A stretch of 64,000 nt of DNA, from contig NZ_JAJEQX010000023.1 in assembly GCF_020687545.1 (NCBI RefSeq), positions 1-64,000 of the forward strand, written 5' to 3'. Both the position numbers and the translations under genes were made by a program. How positions within the stretch are numbered: the first letter of the stretch is position 1; each line of letters begins with the position of its first letter. Shown piece by piece: positions 35,558-44,872 of the stretch. The stretch comes from Ruminococcus turbiniformis (lineage in GTDB: Bacteria > Bacillota > Clostridia > Lachnospirales > Lachnospiraceae). A model generated the notes under the pieces. It saw only the letters and a list, made by a program, of their open reading frames with translations. It was not told the origin of the DNA and made no database searches.

Positions 35558-36448
35558 TCATCTTCCCCCTTTTTTCCTGCTCTTATCAAGAAGTACTTTC
35601 AGCTCATCCACTGTATAGTTATAAGCTGTATTACAGAAATGACATTTTACTTCAATATCCCTGCCGTCACCTATCATCGCCTGTATCTCTTTTTCTCCGA
35701 TGCTGATAATCGCTTTCTCGATCCGCTCTTTTGAGCAGTTGCAGTAAAATTTCGCGGGCATCGTATCTGTGATCTCAAGATCCAGCCCATCAAGCACCTG
35801 GGAGAGCATCTCCTCCGGTGTGTGCCCGTTGTCCAGCATCGCCGTCACCGGACGGATATTTTTGATATTCTCCTCAAGGCGGTTCAGAACCTCATCCTCG
35901 ATAAAGGGCATAACCTGTACGATAAAGCCTCCCGCGCAGCGGACCGTGTTGTCCCCTTCCATGAGGACACCCAGTCCCACCGAGGACGGCACCTGTTCGG
36001 ACGTTGCGAAATAATAGGTGAGATCTTCCGCGATCTCCCCGGTCTGGAGAATCGTCTGGCCGGAGTACGGCTCTTTGAGTCCCATATCTTTGATCACGGT
36101 CATTACGCCCTGGCCGAGCGCTCCGCCCACGTCCAGTTTCCCGTTTTTAGGCGGAAGCATAACGCCGGGTTCAAACACATATCCCTTCACATTTCCAAGG
36201 CTGTCCGCAGTTACAGTCAGTCCCCCGATGGGGCCGGAACACTTGATCTGAACCGTCAGCATGTCCGTCGGATTTTTCATCATGCTCCCCATCATCACGC
36301 TGCCTGTCAGCAGCCTTCCGAGTGCCGCCGTTGCCACGGGGCTTGTCTCATGGCGCCTTCTCGCCTCCTCCACAAGCTCTGTCGTCACCGCCGCAAACGC
36401 GCGGATCTGCGTATTTGCAGCCGACGCTCTCACAATATAATCACTCAT
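35558..36448 (-). CDS. hslO: Redox-regulated chaperone Hsp33
   Basis: 296 residues, full length. The N-terminal fold begins DYIVRASAANTQIRAF, and the C-terminal zinc-redox switch has both cysteine pairs, CNC (about residue 238) and CHFC (about 270). Under oxidation the zinc is released and the protein holds unfolding clients. It overlaps the methyltransferase gene upstream by 8 bases and nearly touches nadE downstream. Confidence 0.95.
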   Translation of the reverse strand: MSDYIVRASAANTQIRAFAAVTTELVEEARRRHETSPVATAALGRLLTGSVMMGSMMKNPTDMLTVQIKCSGPIGGLTVTADSLGNVKGYVFEPGVMLPPKNGKLDVGGALGQGVMTVIKDMGLKEPYSGQTILQTGEIAEDLTYYFATSEQVPSSVGLGVLMEGDNTVRCAGGFIVQVMPFIEDEVLNRLEENIKNIRPVTAMLDNGHTPEEMLSQVLDGLDLEITDTMPAKFYCNCSKERIEKAIISIGEKEIQAMIGDGRDIEVKCHFCNTAYNYTVDELKVLLDKSRKKGGR

Positions 36449-37229
36449 CCTTTTTCTCTCCCTTCCCGGATTCCCGTGCGATCACAAAGATTCTCTCACT
36501 TGTCTCCACGGGCTCCGCCTTCGTATCCATATCATAAGCCGCCAGAAATACCATACCGGCTTTCCCGATCAGGCTTTTTATCTCGTCCAGCGTATACCCC
36601 CGCTGAAAGTGGGTTTCTCTGTACTTCCGGAAAAGTTCCGCCCCATCGTCTGCAGAGCGCTCATCCCGGATAAAAAGCGTCAGATCATACTCGTTGATCC
36701 GCTCTTCTTCATAATAACAGTTGTCCCAGATAAAGCTGCACTCGCCCCGGTCTTCCGCGATCGTACAGTCTCCCATAACTTCCCGGTACTTATAGTCTGT
36801 ATTGAAGTCAAACACAAAGACGCCGCCCGGGTCCAGATAATTGTTGACCAGTCTGAATACCCGTTCAAGTTCTTCCGGTTCCGTCATATAGTTGACTGAA
36901 TCACAGACGCTCACCACGGCGCGCACTGTGCCGTACAGTTCAAACTCCCGCATATCCTGAAGAAGATAGAGGATGTCATGGCCGGATTCCATCCGCTTTT
37001 CCATCGCGATCTCCAGCATATCCTCCGAATTGTCCACACCGATCATATCATAGCCGTATCCGGCAAGAATCTCTGTCATCGCACCGGTTCCGCAGCCAAG
37101 ATCCAGGACGATTCCCTCTTCTGCCCCGTATCGGCAGAGCGTTTCCCTGATATATTCTCCCCAGTCCTTATACGGAACATTGTCCATGAACCTGTCGTAA
37201 ACTGATGCAAAACTTGTATACGCCTCCAA
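36441..37229 (-). CDS. SAM-dependent class I methyltransferase
   Basis: 262 residues. Motif I VLDLGCGTGAMTEIL (about 40), motif II YDMIGVDNSEDMLEIA (about 60) and motif IV VVSVCDSVNYM (about 108) define the class I fold. It resembles methyltransferases encoded next to hslO in clostridia; the substrate is unknown. The start is a TTG codon at 37,227-37,229, with GGAGGAG 6 bases before it and no good ATG nearby; this may limit expression. Confidence 0.85.
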   Translation of the reverse strand: MEAYTSFASVYDRFMDNVPYKDWGEYIRETLCRYGAEEGIVLDLGCGTGAMTEILAGYGYDMIGVDNSEDMLEIAMEKRMESGHDILYLLQDMREFELYGTVRAVVSVCDSVNYMTEPEELERVFRLVNNYLDPGGVFVFDFNTDYKYREVMGDCTIAEDRGECSFIWDNCYYEEERINEYDLTLFIRDERSADDGAELFRKYRETHFQRGYTLDEIKSLIGKAGMVFLAAYDMDTKAEPVETSERIFVIARESGKGEKKDE

Positions 37230-37387
37230 CGCACACTCCTCCCGTCTCCGGTATTTTTGTCAATGGACAGACATAATCCATTAGAAGTGTATCACATTTC
37301 CCCGGTTATGGCACGAAAAAAATAAGCCGTCCGGCCGTTACTGCAAATAACCGCCGAACAGCTCTTCTTCCCCTGCCGCACAGATTC

Positions 37388-37408
37388 AGATCAGCTTGGA
37401 TCTGATCT
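37388..37408 (-). repeat. Inverted repeat just after the PHP-protein gene
   Basis: AGATCAG-N7-CTGATCT starts 1 base after the stop codon at 37,410. A 7-base stem could end transcription, but no T-run follows on the minus strand. Confidence 0.35.
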
Positions 37409-37409
37409 G

Positions 37410-38225
37410 TCAGGAATGATAATACAGTTCAATCGGATCAATCGGATCAAACGGATTTTCTTCCTCCATCTTTTTGTTTCTGCCGCGACGCTTAATCAGC
37501 TCCCCGCTCTTGTTATACACCCAGAATGAGTAAACGAGCAGCTTGTTGATCTTTCCGATCTTTTCCTTCGTCGTCTTTTCATAGAGCGTACCCCCGGCGA
37601 CAAACGGCGTTTTCCTGTGAATCAGCGAAATCAGCTCCGTTTCGCATGTCACCGGCTCAGGGAGGATCGTATACCCACGCCCCACGCAGTCCGGTTTGTG
37701 GGAATCACTTCCCCCGGTCGTGACCTTTCCATATTTTTTCGCAAGCTTTTCCGCTCCGCTGTTCGACTGCACAGATTCGCAGCTGTTAAACGCTTCTACA
37801 AAATCAAACCGCTTCACAATCTCAGGTGACTGGTAAAACCGCCGCGCATTTGTAAAACTCATATATTTCTCCCCGCACGGGTGAGCCGGTCCGAGCACGC
37901 CTCCGTTGCGGTGCACCAGATCGATCAGAAGCGCCAGAGGCATTCCTCGCATCTCAAGGAGCCTCATCTTGACGCCCTCCGGCATGATCACAAGAATATG
38001 TCCCGCATCGCGCGTATCGTATTCAATGCCCTTAAGCACAACAAAATCTGTATGTTTCTTTCCCTTGATGTTCTCTTTCCAGTACCGGTAGCCGTTATAC
38101 GTGTCATGGTCTGTTATGACCATTCCCTGAAAACCGTGCTTTTTGAGTATCGTGATATATTCTTCGAGGCCGACCTTACTGTCAATCGATCCTTCTTTCA
38201 CATGGCAGTGCATATCTATCTTCAT
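37410..38225 (-). CDS. PHP-domain metal-dependent phosphoesterase
   Basis: 271 residues. DMHCHVKEGS at the N-terminus, VITDHDTYNGY (about 37), GPAHPCGE (about 112) and TGGSDSHKPD (about 167) carry the PHP metal ligands. A basic C-terminal extension with KRRGRNKK follows. Relatives are annotated as PHP phosphatases of unknown substrate. AGGAGG lies 7 bases before the ATG at 38,225, which sets the start over an ATG two codons upstream. It seems to be a single-gene unit. Confidence 0.82.
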   Translation of the reverse strand: MKIDMHCHVKEGSIDSKVGLEEYITILKKHGFQGMVITDHDTYNGYRYWKENIKGKKHTDFVVLKGIEYDTRDAGHILVIMPEGVKMRLLEMRGMPLALLIDLVHRNGGVLGPAHPCGEKYMSFTNARRFYQSPEIVKRFDFVEAFNSCESVQSNSGAEKLAKKYGKVTTGGSDSHKPDCVGRGYTILPEPVTCETELISLIHRKTPFVAGGTLYEKTTKEKIGKINKLLVYSFWVYNKSGELIKRRGRNKKMEEENPFDPIDPIELYYHS

Positions 38226-38365
38226 ACGCATTCCTCCTTTTTCCAGCCTGTCCGGCCGTTGATAAGACAGTGCAGAAAACATGATAATGCTAACTGTTTC
38301 TGTGAGTATTATACCTCAAATATACAGTTTGTGACAACCGAAAACACGGACTTTTCGCAGACCGC

Positions 38366-38545
38366 CTATCTGAAAATTCTGGAAGTCAGAGCAAGCATTC
38401 CGCCCAGGCAGGAAAACCACGCCGCCGCATAGACCGGGACAGGAATCGCCACTTCCGTAAAGCTGAATAAAATGCACAGAGCAGTCAGGACCGCTCCTCC
38501 CGCCAAAGCAACCATCGTTCCGAGCACAGACTTTTTGATATACAT
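38366..38545 (-). CDS. Small two-span membrane protein
   Basis: 59 residues with two hydrophobic segments (about 8-29 and 35-53) and a basic start MYIKKS. No family recognised. The ribosome site AAAGG is inside the right arm of the hairpin at 38,552-38,611, which is the terminator of the gene upstream, so translation may depend on that hairpin being open. An overlapping GTG start four codons earlier is possible. Confidence 0.5.
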   Translation of the reverse strand: MYIKKSVLGTMVALAGGAVLTALCILFSFTEVAIPVPVYAAAWFSCLGGMLALTSRIFR

Positions 38546-38551
38546 AACAAA

Positions 38552-38611
38552 ACACACCTTTCTCTGATATAATCCTTTTTTGATAAACGCATCATATCAG
38601 ATAAGGTGTGT
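38552..38611 (-). terminator. Long inverted repeat ending the membrane-protein gene
   Basis: ACACACCTT...TCTGATAT on one side pairs with ATATCAGA...AAGGTGTGT on the other (9 plus 8 base pairs with a one-to-two-base bulge) around a 23-base loop. On the minus strand the stem is followed by TTTTGTT, so it fits an intrinsic terminator 12 bases after the stop at 38,624. It also encloses the ribosome site of the small gene downstream. Confidence 0.65.
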
Positions 38612-38623
38612 CATAAAACGGAC

Positions 38624-39373
38624 TTACTTTTCTTCGTCTGTCTCATCGCCGGAAGACTGGCCGTCCATGTCGTACATCATGGCTCTCGCTCTCTCCACTT
38701 CCTTCGCGGTAGATTCCTGTTCACGGATCTCCGCCGCTTTCTTCAGACTCTTTTTGTTCTGTCTGCGTGATTCAAACATAAGCTGAACAAGAATGCCGAC
38801 GACGCAGACCGCCGCACAGATTACGATACGAATCACATTGCTGTCCACAGCAAGAAGCTCTGCGGCTGCAAAGCCCGCGAGACACGCACCGTACAGCGAT
38901 GTGGCGATAATCGTCACAATCGGCGCCGCCCATATGGAGAGGATCGCGGCCACAAGTCCGATCACAAGACATACGGTCACAAAAATCCAGTTCTGCCGGT
39001 CAATAAGCCCAAGTCCAAAAGAGCTGACCGCTGCAAATACAATAAGGAAGATTCCCGCCCGGTACAGACGCGCCGCGGCTGCTGCAAGCAGGATACCCGC
39101 AACTGCGCCGATGATTAATACCGCATATCCTTCCAGGCCGAGCATCAGCGAAACATAAAATCCCACTTCAAATCCTGCCGCCAGTCCGAAAAGCGCCGCC
39201 CAGAAACGCACAACCTTCAGGCCAAACAGGCAGAGCAGAACACCAAACACCGCCTCAATAATCAGAAGCGTCGCCGCATTCTGCGTCAGAGCCTGTATCT
39301 CCCCTGAGTTTCCCGGCAGCAGAACAGCCGGATCGAGCTGCAGAATCCTGTCGATTATTTCATTCACATTCAT
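38624..39373 (-). CDS. Polytopic membrane protein (DUF4203-like)
   Basis: About 249 residues with seven hydrophobic segments between residues 30 and 195 and a charged cytoplasmic tail (NKKSLKKAAEIREQESTAKE..GDETDEEK). The layout, small-residue-rich helices and length resemble TM7S3/TM198-like DUF4203 proteins; function is unknown. I chose the ATG at 39,373 because AAAGGG is 8 bases upstream; a GTG at 39,382 and ATG at 39,379 are alternatives. Confidence 0.6.
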   Translation of the reverse strand: MNVNEIIDRILQLDPAVLLPGNSGEIQALTQNAATLLIIEAVFGVLLCLFGLKVVRFWAALFGLAAGFEVGFYVSLMLGLEGYAVLIIGAVAGILLAAAAARLYRAGIFLIVFAAVSSFGLGLIDRQNWIFVTVCLVIGLVAAILSIWAAPIVTIIATSLYGACLAGFAAAELLAVDSNVIRIVICAAVCVVGILVQLMFESRRQNKKSLKKAAEIREQESTAKEVERARAMMYDMDGQSSGDETDEEK

Positions 39374-39912
39374 ATTCATCACCCTTTACCTCTTATTAAT
39401 ATTCTTCTCCCGCTTTTCCCCGATTCCGGGAACAGACGCCGGTGATCTCAGACCGCGCCGCCTGTTCCGAATATATTCTACCAACTTTTCTTTTCGCTGG
39501 CAAGACAAATGAAGATGGATGCCAATCAACTCTTGCTCGATCAACATCCACCTTCAATTTGATATTTCTGTCATTCTTTTTTCCTCTTTCTATCTTTTTT
39601 TATCTCTGATAGATTCAACTTATGTTCCCGGTGGTCCGTACCTCCTTTACTTGGATTCCCTTTGATATCAGATCTCCGGTGATCTTCCTCTGATATAGAT
39701 TTTACTTCTCTCATAACTTTCTCGTCATTATGATCTTTCTCTATATCTGATCACCCATGATCTTTTCCCGCTATCTTTTGGGTGTTAAAACTTTCAATAA
39801 GTTTTATTTGTTGTAATTATAATAACACTCTCTTTTCTGTCTGTCAATAAATATTTTGTTATTTTTGATTTTTCTTTTTAATTATCTGTTAATTTCTTAT
39901 CTATCTTACAGG
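39374..39912. other. AT-rich gene desert upstream of asnA
   Basis: About 540 bases with no convincing gene and a clear drop in GC. It holds an inverted repeat at 39,511-39,555 (GAAG.TGGATG / CATCCA.CTTC with one mismatch), several TGATCTT and GATATC-like direct repeats between 39,660 and 39,780, and a pyrimidine-rich plus strand. On the minus strand 39,571-39,714 could encode 47 very charged residues (start MREVKSISEEDH), but without a good ribosome site. Confidence 0.5.
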
Positions 39913-39941
39913 TTGACTTATAACCCACCTCCAATTAGAAT
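39913..39941 (+). promoter_or_regulatory. asnA promoter
   Basis: TTGACT (39,913-39,918), 17 bases, TAGAAT (39,936-39,941). The predicted leader is only about 25 bases and contains the AAAGGAG ribosome site, which leaves no room for an RNA switch. Confidence 0.75.
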
Positions 39942-39972
39942 AGAATATGATTAGTTTAAAGGAGACATTATA

Positions 39973-40983
39973 ATGGAACATTTAACAATACCGGAAGGCT
40001 ATTCTTCCCCTCTTACAATACGGGAAACAGAAGTAGCCATCAAAGAAGTAAAAGATCATTTCGAGCGTGCGCTGGCGAAATCCCTTCATCTCACAAGGGT
40101 CTCCGCTCCGCTTTTCGTACGTCCGGAATCCGGCATGAACGACAACTTAAACGGCGTCGAGCGCCCGGTTTCATTCGGAATCAAAGAGCAGGATGAGGCC
40201 GCTGCCGAGATCGTACACTCCCTGGCAAAATGGAAGCGCTACGCACTGAAAAAGTACGGCTTTCACTCAGGAGAAGGACTCTACACCGACATGAGCGCAA
40301 TCCGCAGAGATGAAATCACAGACAACATCCACTCCCTCTATGTAGATCAGTGGGACTGGGAGAAGATCATCTCAAAGGAGGAGCGCAACACGGAAACACT
40401 TCAGTATACTGTGCGCAAGGTGTATTCCGCGCTTAAGGATACGGAAGATTACATATCCAGGAGATACAACTATATCGAGCCTCTTCTCCCCGACGACATT
40501 TTCTTTGTCACATCCCAGGAGCTGGAGGATCTGTATCCGGAATGTACGCCGAAGGAGAGAGAGCACCGCATCGCAAAGGAGAAAGGCGCCGTATTCATCT
40601 CCCAGATCGGCAAAACGCTCGCTTCCGGAGAGAGACACGACGGACGCGCTCCGGACTATGACGACTGGGAATTAAACGGGGATATCATTGTATATTACCC
40701 TGTCCTGGATATAGGGCTTGAGCTTTCCTCCATGGGAATCCGCGTGGATGAAGACTCTTTGAGAAGCCAGCTTAAATCTGCCGGCTGCGAGGAGCGCGCG
40801 GAGCTTCCGTTCCAGAAGTCTCTATTGAACGGCGAACTGCCGTACACCGTCGGCGGCGGAATCGGACAGTCGCGCATCTGCATGTACTATCTGAGAAAAG
40901 CCCATATCGGCGAGGTACAGTCATCACTCTGGCCGGAAGATATCACAGAAGAAGCCCGTTCCCACGGCATTGCGCTTCTGTAA
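39973..40983 (+). CDS. asnA: Aspartate-ammonia ligase
   Basis: 336 residues, full-length ammonia-dependent asparagine synthetase. [22 protein letters not shown] (about 41-62), [14 protein letters not shown] (about 123) and the C-terminal [14 protein letters not shown] (about 295) are the class II synthetase-like motifs of the family. It makes asparagine from aspartate, ammonia and ATP in the cytosol. It is a single-gene unit with its own promoter and a shared terminator. Confidence 0.97.
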   Translation: MEHLTIPEGYSSPLTIRETEVAIKEVKDHFERALAKSLHLTRVSAPLFVRPESGMNDNLNGVERPVSFGIKEQDEAAAEIVHSLAKWKRYALKKYGFHSGEGLYTDMSAIRRDEITDNIHSLYVDQWDWEKIISKEERNTETLQYTVRKVYSALKDTEDYISRRYNYIEPLLPDDIFFVTSQELEDLYPECTPKEREHRIAKEKGAVFISQIGKTLASGERHDGRAPDYDDWELNGDIIVYYPVLDIGLELSSMGIRVDEDSLRSQLKSAGCEERAELPFQKSLLNGELPYTVGGGIGQSRICMYYLRKAHIGEVQSSLWPEDITEEARSHGIALL

Positions 40984-41043
40984 CCGCGGCATTTGCACAG
41001 GCAAAACAGGCCGGGCTTTGGCTCGTCGCCCATACAAAGAAAG

Positions 41044-41072
41044 GGCATTCAGATTTTTATGGTCTGAATGCC
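41044..41072. terminator. Shared terminator of asnA and the AraC gene
   Basis: GGCATTCAGA-N9-TCTGAATGCC, a perfect 10-base-pair stem. T-rich sequence follows on both strands (TTTCTGTATT and CTTTCTTTGT). The right arm overlaps the last codons of the AraC gene at 41,057. Confidence 0.75.
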
Positions 41073-41953
41073 TTTCTGTATTCTGCGGGAGTATATCCGG
41101 TCTGCTCCCGGAAACTCTTTGTAAAATAGCTGAAATCAGAAAACCCGCATTCGCTTCCCACTTCGTTTGAATGCATCTCTGTGTCGAGAAGAAGCTCCTG
41201 CGCTTTCTGAATGCGGAACTGTCTCACGTAACGTATCGGGGTTGTCCCCGTCATCTGACGGAAGCACCTCTGGCAGGCGCTCTCGCTGACGGACACGCTG
41301 TCCGCAATCATAGAGACGGTCAGTTCTTCCGTATAGTGTTCCTCAATATACTGAAGCATGTGTTTCATTCTTTCTCCCGCAATCCGCTCCTGCGCGGAAA
41401 ACTTCCTCACGGCTGACGGAACACAGTTTCTGAGGAGGCCAAACGCTTTGGTCAGCTCATACCGCGTCTCATTTTCATAATCTTCCCTCTCCTGTGCCAC
41501 CGTCTCCCACGCCCTGTTCAGCCATGCAATAATTTCTCCCTGTCTCTTTGCGCTGTCCTCCAAATGCAGATACCGCAGGGCGGAGTTTCCCGCAACCGGG
41601 CGGATCAGTTCCTGCCAGAACACACTGTCCACACTTCCTCCGACAAGACGCGCGTGAAAGACAAGCGAGCGGAATTCTCCTTCTGTTCCCGGCTCCTTTT
41701 CCGCCGCATGAAGCACGCCCGAATTGATAAAAATCCCCTGTCCCGGTCCAATCTCAATCCGGTCGTTCTCCACTCTCACTTCCAGCTCTCCTTTTCTCGG
41801 AAGAATCGCCTCAAATTCATCGTGCCAGTGCCACGGAACGGAATAATTTTTCAGATCGTCCTCATAACAGGCGATCGGAAACAGAGTCGTTCCGTGGTGA
41901 ACCAGCTCCCTCCCCATCCGGTCAACGCCCGGACGGCAGTCAGACAATGCCAT
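41057..41953 (-). CDS. AraC-family regulator
   Basis: 298 residues. The cupin domain has VPWHWHDEFEAILPRKGE (about 40) and GIFINSGVLHAAE (about 74); the C-terminal double helix-turn-helix spans about 197-295 (VSMIADSVSVSESACQRCFRQMTG; SNEVGSECGFSDFSYFTKSFREQTG). AGGAG lies 7 bases before the ATG. It is divergent from the MFS carrier at 42,060 and probably controls it. Confidence 0.88.
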   Translation of the reverse strand: MALSDCRPGVDRMGRELVHHGTTLFPIACYEDDLKNYSVPWHWHDEFEAILPRKGELEVRVENDRIEIGPGQGIFINSGVLHAAEKEPGTEGEFRSLVFHARLVGGSVDSVFWQELIRPVAGNSALRYLHLEDSAKRQGEIIAWLNRAWETVAQEREDYENETRYELTKAFGLLRNCVPSAVRKFSAQERIAGERMKHMLQYIEEHYTEELTVSMIADSVSVSESACQRCFRQMTGTTPIRYVRQFRIQKAQELLLDTEMHSNEVGSECGFSDFSYFTKSFREQTGYTPAEYRKAFRP

Positions 41954-42022
41954 TTCATTTCTCCTATGCCGTTTTTATCATATGATATTGCTGTTTTTAT
42001 TATACATATCGCGTCTGTACGC

Positions 42023-42031
42023 TGTTATAAT
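42023..42031 (+). promoter_or_regulatory. Extended -10 promoter of the MFS gene
   Basis: TGTTATAAT, an extended -10 element about 30 bases before the start codon. No good -35 box accompanies it, as expected for an activator-dependent promoter next to an AraC gene. A perfect ATCATATGAT palindrome lies at about 41,978-41,987 in the same gap. Confidence 0.5.
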
Positions 42032-42059
42032 TATATCCGCATACAAGGAGGAATTCAAT

Positions 42060-43223
42060 ATGGTACATCTGCTTCTCGCAATTATTTATCTTGCATTTAT
42101 CAGTCTTGGTCTCCCTGACGCCCTTCTGGGCTCGGCATGGCCGACCATGTATACAGAATTTGACGTTCCTGTCTCCTATGCGGGAATCATATCCATGATT
42201 ATTTCCGCCGGAACGATCGTATCGAGCCTTCAGAGCGACCGTGTGACACGCCGGTTCGGAACCGGGAAAGTAACCGCCGTCAGCGTTGCAGTGACCGCGA
42301 TCGCCCTTTTCGGCTTCTCTATCACCCACTCATTCTGGCTTCTCTGCCTGTGGGCGGTTCCCTACGGGCTGGGGGCAGGCAGTGTAGACGCCTCTCTGAA
42401 CAACTATGTGGCTCTTCACTACAAAAGCCATCACATGAGCTGGCTTCACTGCATGTGGGGCGTGGGCGCCACCGCAGGACCGTATATCATGAGCTACGCA
42501 CTGAGCAGCGGAAACGGATGGAACTCAGGGTACTTCTATGTCTCTGTGATCCAGGCTGTGCTGACATTTGTCCTTTTCTTAAGTCTTCCTCTCTGGAAAG
42601 GACGAAATGCAGGCGGCACAGACGGCCCTGCTTCCGATAACCGGCCGCTTTCCCTGAAGGAAATCGTGAAGATTCCCGGCGCAAAGGAAGTAATGCTCTG
42701 CTTTTTCTGCTACTGCGCAGTCGAGGGAACCGCCGGGCTGTGGGCCAGCAGTTATCTTACGCTGATCCGGGATGTTCCTGCCGGAACCGCCGCGCGATTT
42801 GCCAGCATGTTTTATATCGGAATCACCATAGGACGCGCCTTCAGCGGATTTATCACGATGAAACTGAATGATGTACAGATGATCCGTCTCGGACAGGGAA
42901 TTATCGCTGCGGGAATCCTCGTCATGCTTATTCCCGGTCCTCAGTCAGTTTCTCTGGCAGGTCTGATCCTGATCGGTCTCGGATGCGCGCCGATCTATCC
43001 GTGCATCATCCACTCCACTCCGGATCATTTCGGAGCAGAACGCTCCCAGGCGCTCATCGGAGTCCAGATGGCAAGCGCATATGTGGGGACGCTTCTGATG
43101 CCCTCCCTGTTCGGACTGATCGCGAACCATATTTCCGCAGCACTGTTTCCGCTCTATATGGCAGTAATCCTCGTACTGATGATCATAATGCACGAACTTC
43201 TGAACAAAAAAACAGCCTCCTGA
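42060..43223 (+). CDS. MFS transporter
   Basis: 387 residues with 12 hydrophobic segments. The loop after helix 2 has SDRVTRRFGTGKV, the G-x3-D-R-x-G-R-like signature of the major facilitator family, and the middle loop is polar (KGRNAGGTDGPASDNRP). It resembles sugar-type and YfkF-like MFS carriers; the substrate is unknown. The ATG at 42,060 has AGGAGG 8 bases upstream. The frame is open 26 codons further, without a ribosome site. Confidence 0.85.
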   Translation: MVHLLLAIIYLAFISLGLPDALLGSAWPTMYTEFDVPVSYAGIISMIISAGTIVSSLQSDRVTRRFGTGKVTAVSVAVTAIALFGFSITHSFWLLCLWAVPYGLGAGSVDASLNNYVALHYKSHHMSWLHCMWGVGATAGPYIMSYALSSGNGWNSGYFYVSVIQAVLTFVLFLSLPLWKGRNAGGTDGPASDNRPLSLKEIVKIPGAKEVMLCFFCYCAVEGTAGLWASSYLTLIRDVPAGTAARFASMFYIGITIGRAFSGFITMKLNDVQMIRLGQGIIAAGILVMLIPGPQSVSLAGLILIGLGCAPIYPCIIHSTPDHFGAERSQALIGVQMASAYVGTLLMPSLFGLIANHISAALFPLYMAVILVLMIIMHELLNKKTAS

Positions 43224-43240
43224 TCAGAGGCCGTTTTTTT
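43204..43240. terminator. Bidirectional terminator between MFS and nhaC genes
   Basis: GCCTC (43,215-43,219) pairs with GAGGC (43,227-43,231) around a 7-base loop, with TTTTTTT after it on the plus strand and another run of seven T after it on the minus strand (43,206-43,212). It overlaps the MFS stop codon and serves both converging genes. Confidence 0.85.
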
Positions 43241-43255
43241 GTTCAGAATCTTTTT

Positions 43256-44773
43256 TCATGAAACTGTTTTTCTTTCCGACAGAATCCGTATCACTGTCAG
43301 TGCGCCTGCAAGCAGAGCCGCGCTGATCCCGAGCACAATCCACCAGACATGTACGAAGCCCGCAATGATATAACCAATCAGGCAGACCGAAGCCACAACG
43401 GCCACATACTGCATCTGCGTGGAAACATGGTTGATATGGTTGCATTGCGCTCCCGCCGATGACATGACTGTCGTATCCGAGATCGGTGAGATATGATCCC
43501 CGCACACAGCCCCCGCAAGGACGGCCGCCACCGAGATAATCATCATCTCAAGGCCGGCTCCCGATGAAAACAGACCGGTCGCAATCGGCACGAGAATCGC
43601 AAACGTTCCCCAGGAAGTCCCTGTCGAAAAAGAGAGGAACACTGCCGCGGCGAAAAGGATCACCGGGATAAACGCTCCTGCAGACGTATGGCTTCCCACG
43701 ATGCCTCCGACAAATTCCGCAAGGCCGAGTGCATCGCCCACGCCTTTGAGCGACCACGCGAAGATCAGGATCGTGACCGCCGGCACCATAAGCTTAAACC
43801 CTTCTGACAGACTGTCCATGAACCCTTTGAACGTCACTACCTTTCTCGGAAGATAGAGAACAACCATGAAAAAGATCGTAACCATGGTCGAAAATACAAG
43901 GCTTGTCTCCGCGTCGCATCCTGCGAACGCTGACACGACATTCGTCGCGCCGCCCTGAAATCCGGTGTAAATCATCGCCCCGATCGCCGACACGATCAGC
44001 ACCGCCACCGGAAGAACAAGATCCATCACTTTTCCATTCGGGTTGATCTCCTCCTCGGAAATCTGTTCAAATTCACCGGCGCCGCTTGTAAATAGGTCGC
44101 CTTTCGCCGCATTTTCCTCATGCTTTTTCATCAGGCCGAAGTCGAATCCGACGATCGTGATGAAAAACACCATAAACAGAGTCAGAATCGCGTACAGATT
44201 GTACGGTATCGTACGGAGGAAAAGCTGGAATCCGCTGATCCCCGCGTCAGCCGGCACGTAGGAATTGACCGCTGCCGCCCAGCTTGAGATCGGCGCAATG
44301 ATGCAGACCGGAGCCGCGGTGGAATCAATGATATACGCAAGCTTTGCCCTTGAGACCTTCTGCCTGTCCGTCACCGGCCGCATAACCGATCCCACTGTAA
44401 GGCAGTTAAAATAGTCGTCCACAAAGATCAGAATGCCAAGCCCTGTTGTAGCCAGCAGCGCGCTTTTCTTCGACCGGATCTTCTTCCCGGCCCATTTCCC
44501 GTAGGCGGCCGACCCTCCGGACTTTGACATAAGCACAATGATCATGCCAAGCAGCACGTCAAAAATCAGAATATTCATGTTCATATTCTCTTTGAGAATA
44601 TCAAAGAAGTTCACAAATGTCTCCCACGGATGAAAGCCGCTGTAAAGCAGCGCCCCAACCGCAACGCCGAGAAAAAGGGAACTGTACACTTCTTTTGTGA
44701 CAAGCGCGAGTATAATCGCAAGGAGCGGCGGCACGAGCGACCACCATGTTCCTATAAAAACCGAACTGTCCAT
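43256..44773 (-). CDS. nhaC: NhaC-family Na+/H+ antiporter-like transporter
   Basis: 505 residues with about 11-12 membrane segments. WWSLVPPLLAIILALVTKEVY at the N-terminus, GKKIRSKKSALLATTGLGILIFVDDYFN (about 118-145) and GDHISPISDTTVMSSAGAQCNHINHV (about 430-455) are the NhaC antiporter signatures. The substrate could be sodium/proton or an amine or organic acid, since NhaC relatives vary. The ATG at 44,773 follows GGAGAG. It is divergent from an AraC gene with overlapping promoters. Confidence 0.88.
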   Translation of the reverse strand: MDSSVFIGTWWSLVPPLLAIILALVTKEVYSSLFLGVAVGALLYSGFHPWETFVNFFDILKENMNMNILIFDVLLGMIIVLMSKSGGSAAYGKWAGKKIRSKKSALLATTGLGILIFVDDYFNCLTVGSVMRPVTDRQKVSRAKLAYIIDSTAAPVCIIAPISSWAAAVNSYVPADAGISGFQLFLRTIPYNLYAILTLFMVFFITIVGFDFGLMKKHEENAAKGDLFTSGAGEFEQISEEEINPNGKVMDLVLPVAVLIVSAIGAMIYTGFQGGATNVVSAFAGCDAETSLVFSTMVTIFFMVVLYLPRKVVTFKGFMDSLSEGFKLMVPAVTILIFAWSLKGVGDALGLAEFVGGIVGSHTSAGAFIPVILFAAAVFLSFSTGTSWGTFAILVPIATGLFSSGAGLEMMIISVAAVLAGAVCGDHISPISDTTVMSSAGAQCNHINHVSTQMQYVAVVASVCLIGYIIAGFVHVWWIVLGISAALLAGALTVIRILSERKTVS

Positions 44774-44843
44774 TTTTATCTCTCCATTCCTGTTTACTCC
44801 CCGTTTTTTTGCTTCATAACAGTGCTTCCGCACACTGTTTTAC

Positions 44844-44872
44844 ATTGTATAGGAAGTCTGCCGAATTGACAA
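44844..44872 (-). promoter_or_regulatory. nhaC promoter
   Basis: Minus strand TTGTCA (44,867-44,872), 17 bases, TACAAT (44,844-44,849). Its -35 box overlaps that of the AraC promoter by 5 of 6 bases. Confidence 0.7.

Noticed and set aside
34783..35706. Plus-strand open frame of about 300 codons
   Set aside because: Antisense to nadE and the end of hslO; composition of a shadow frame.
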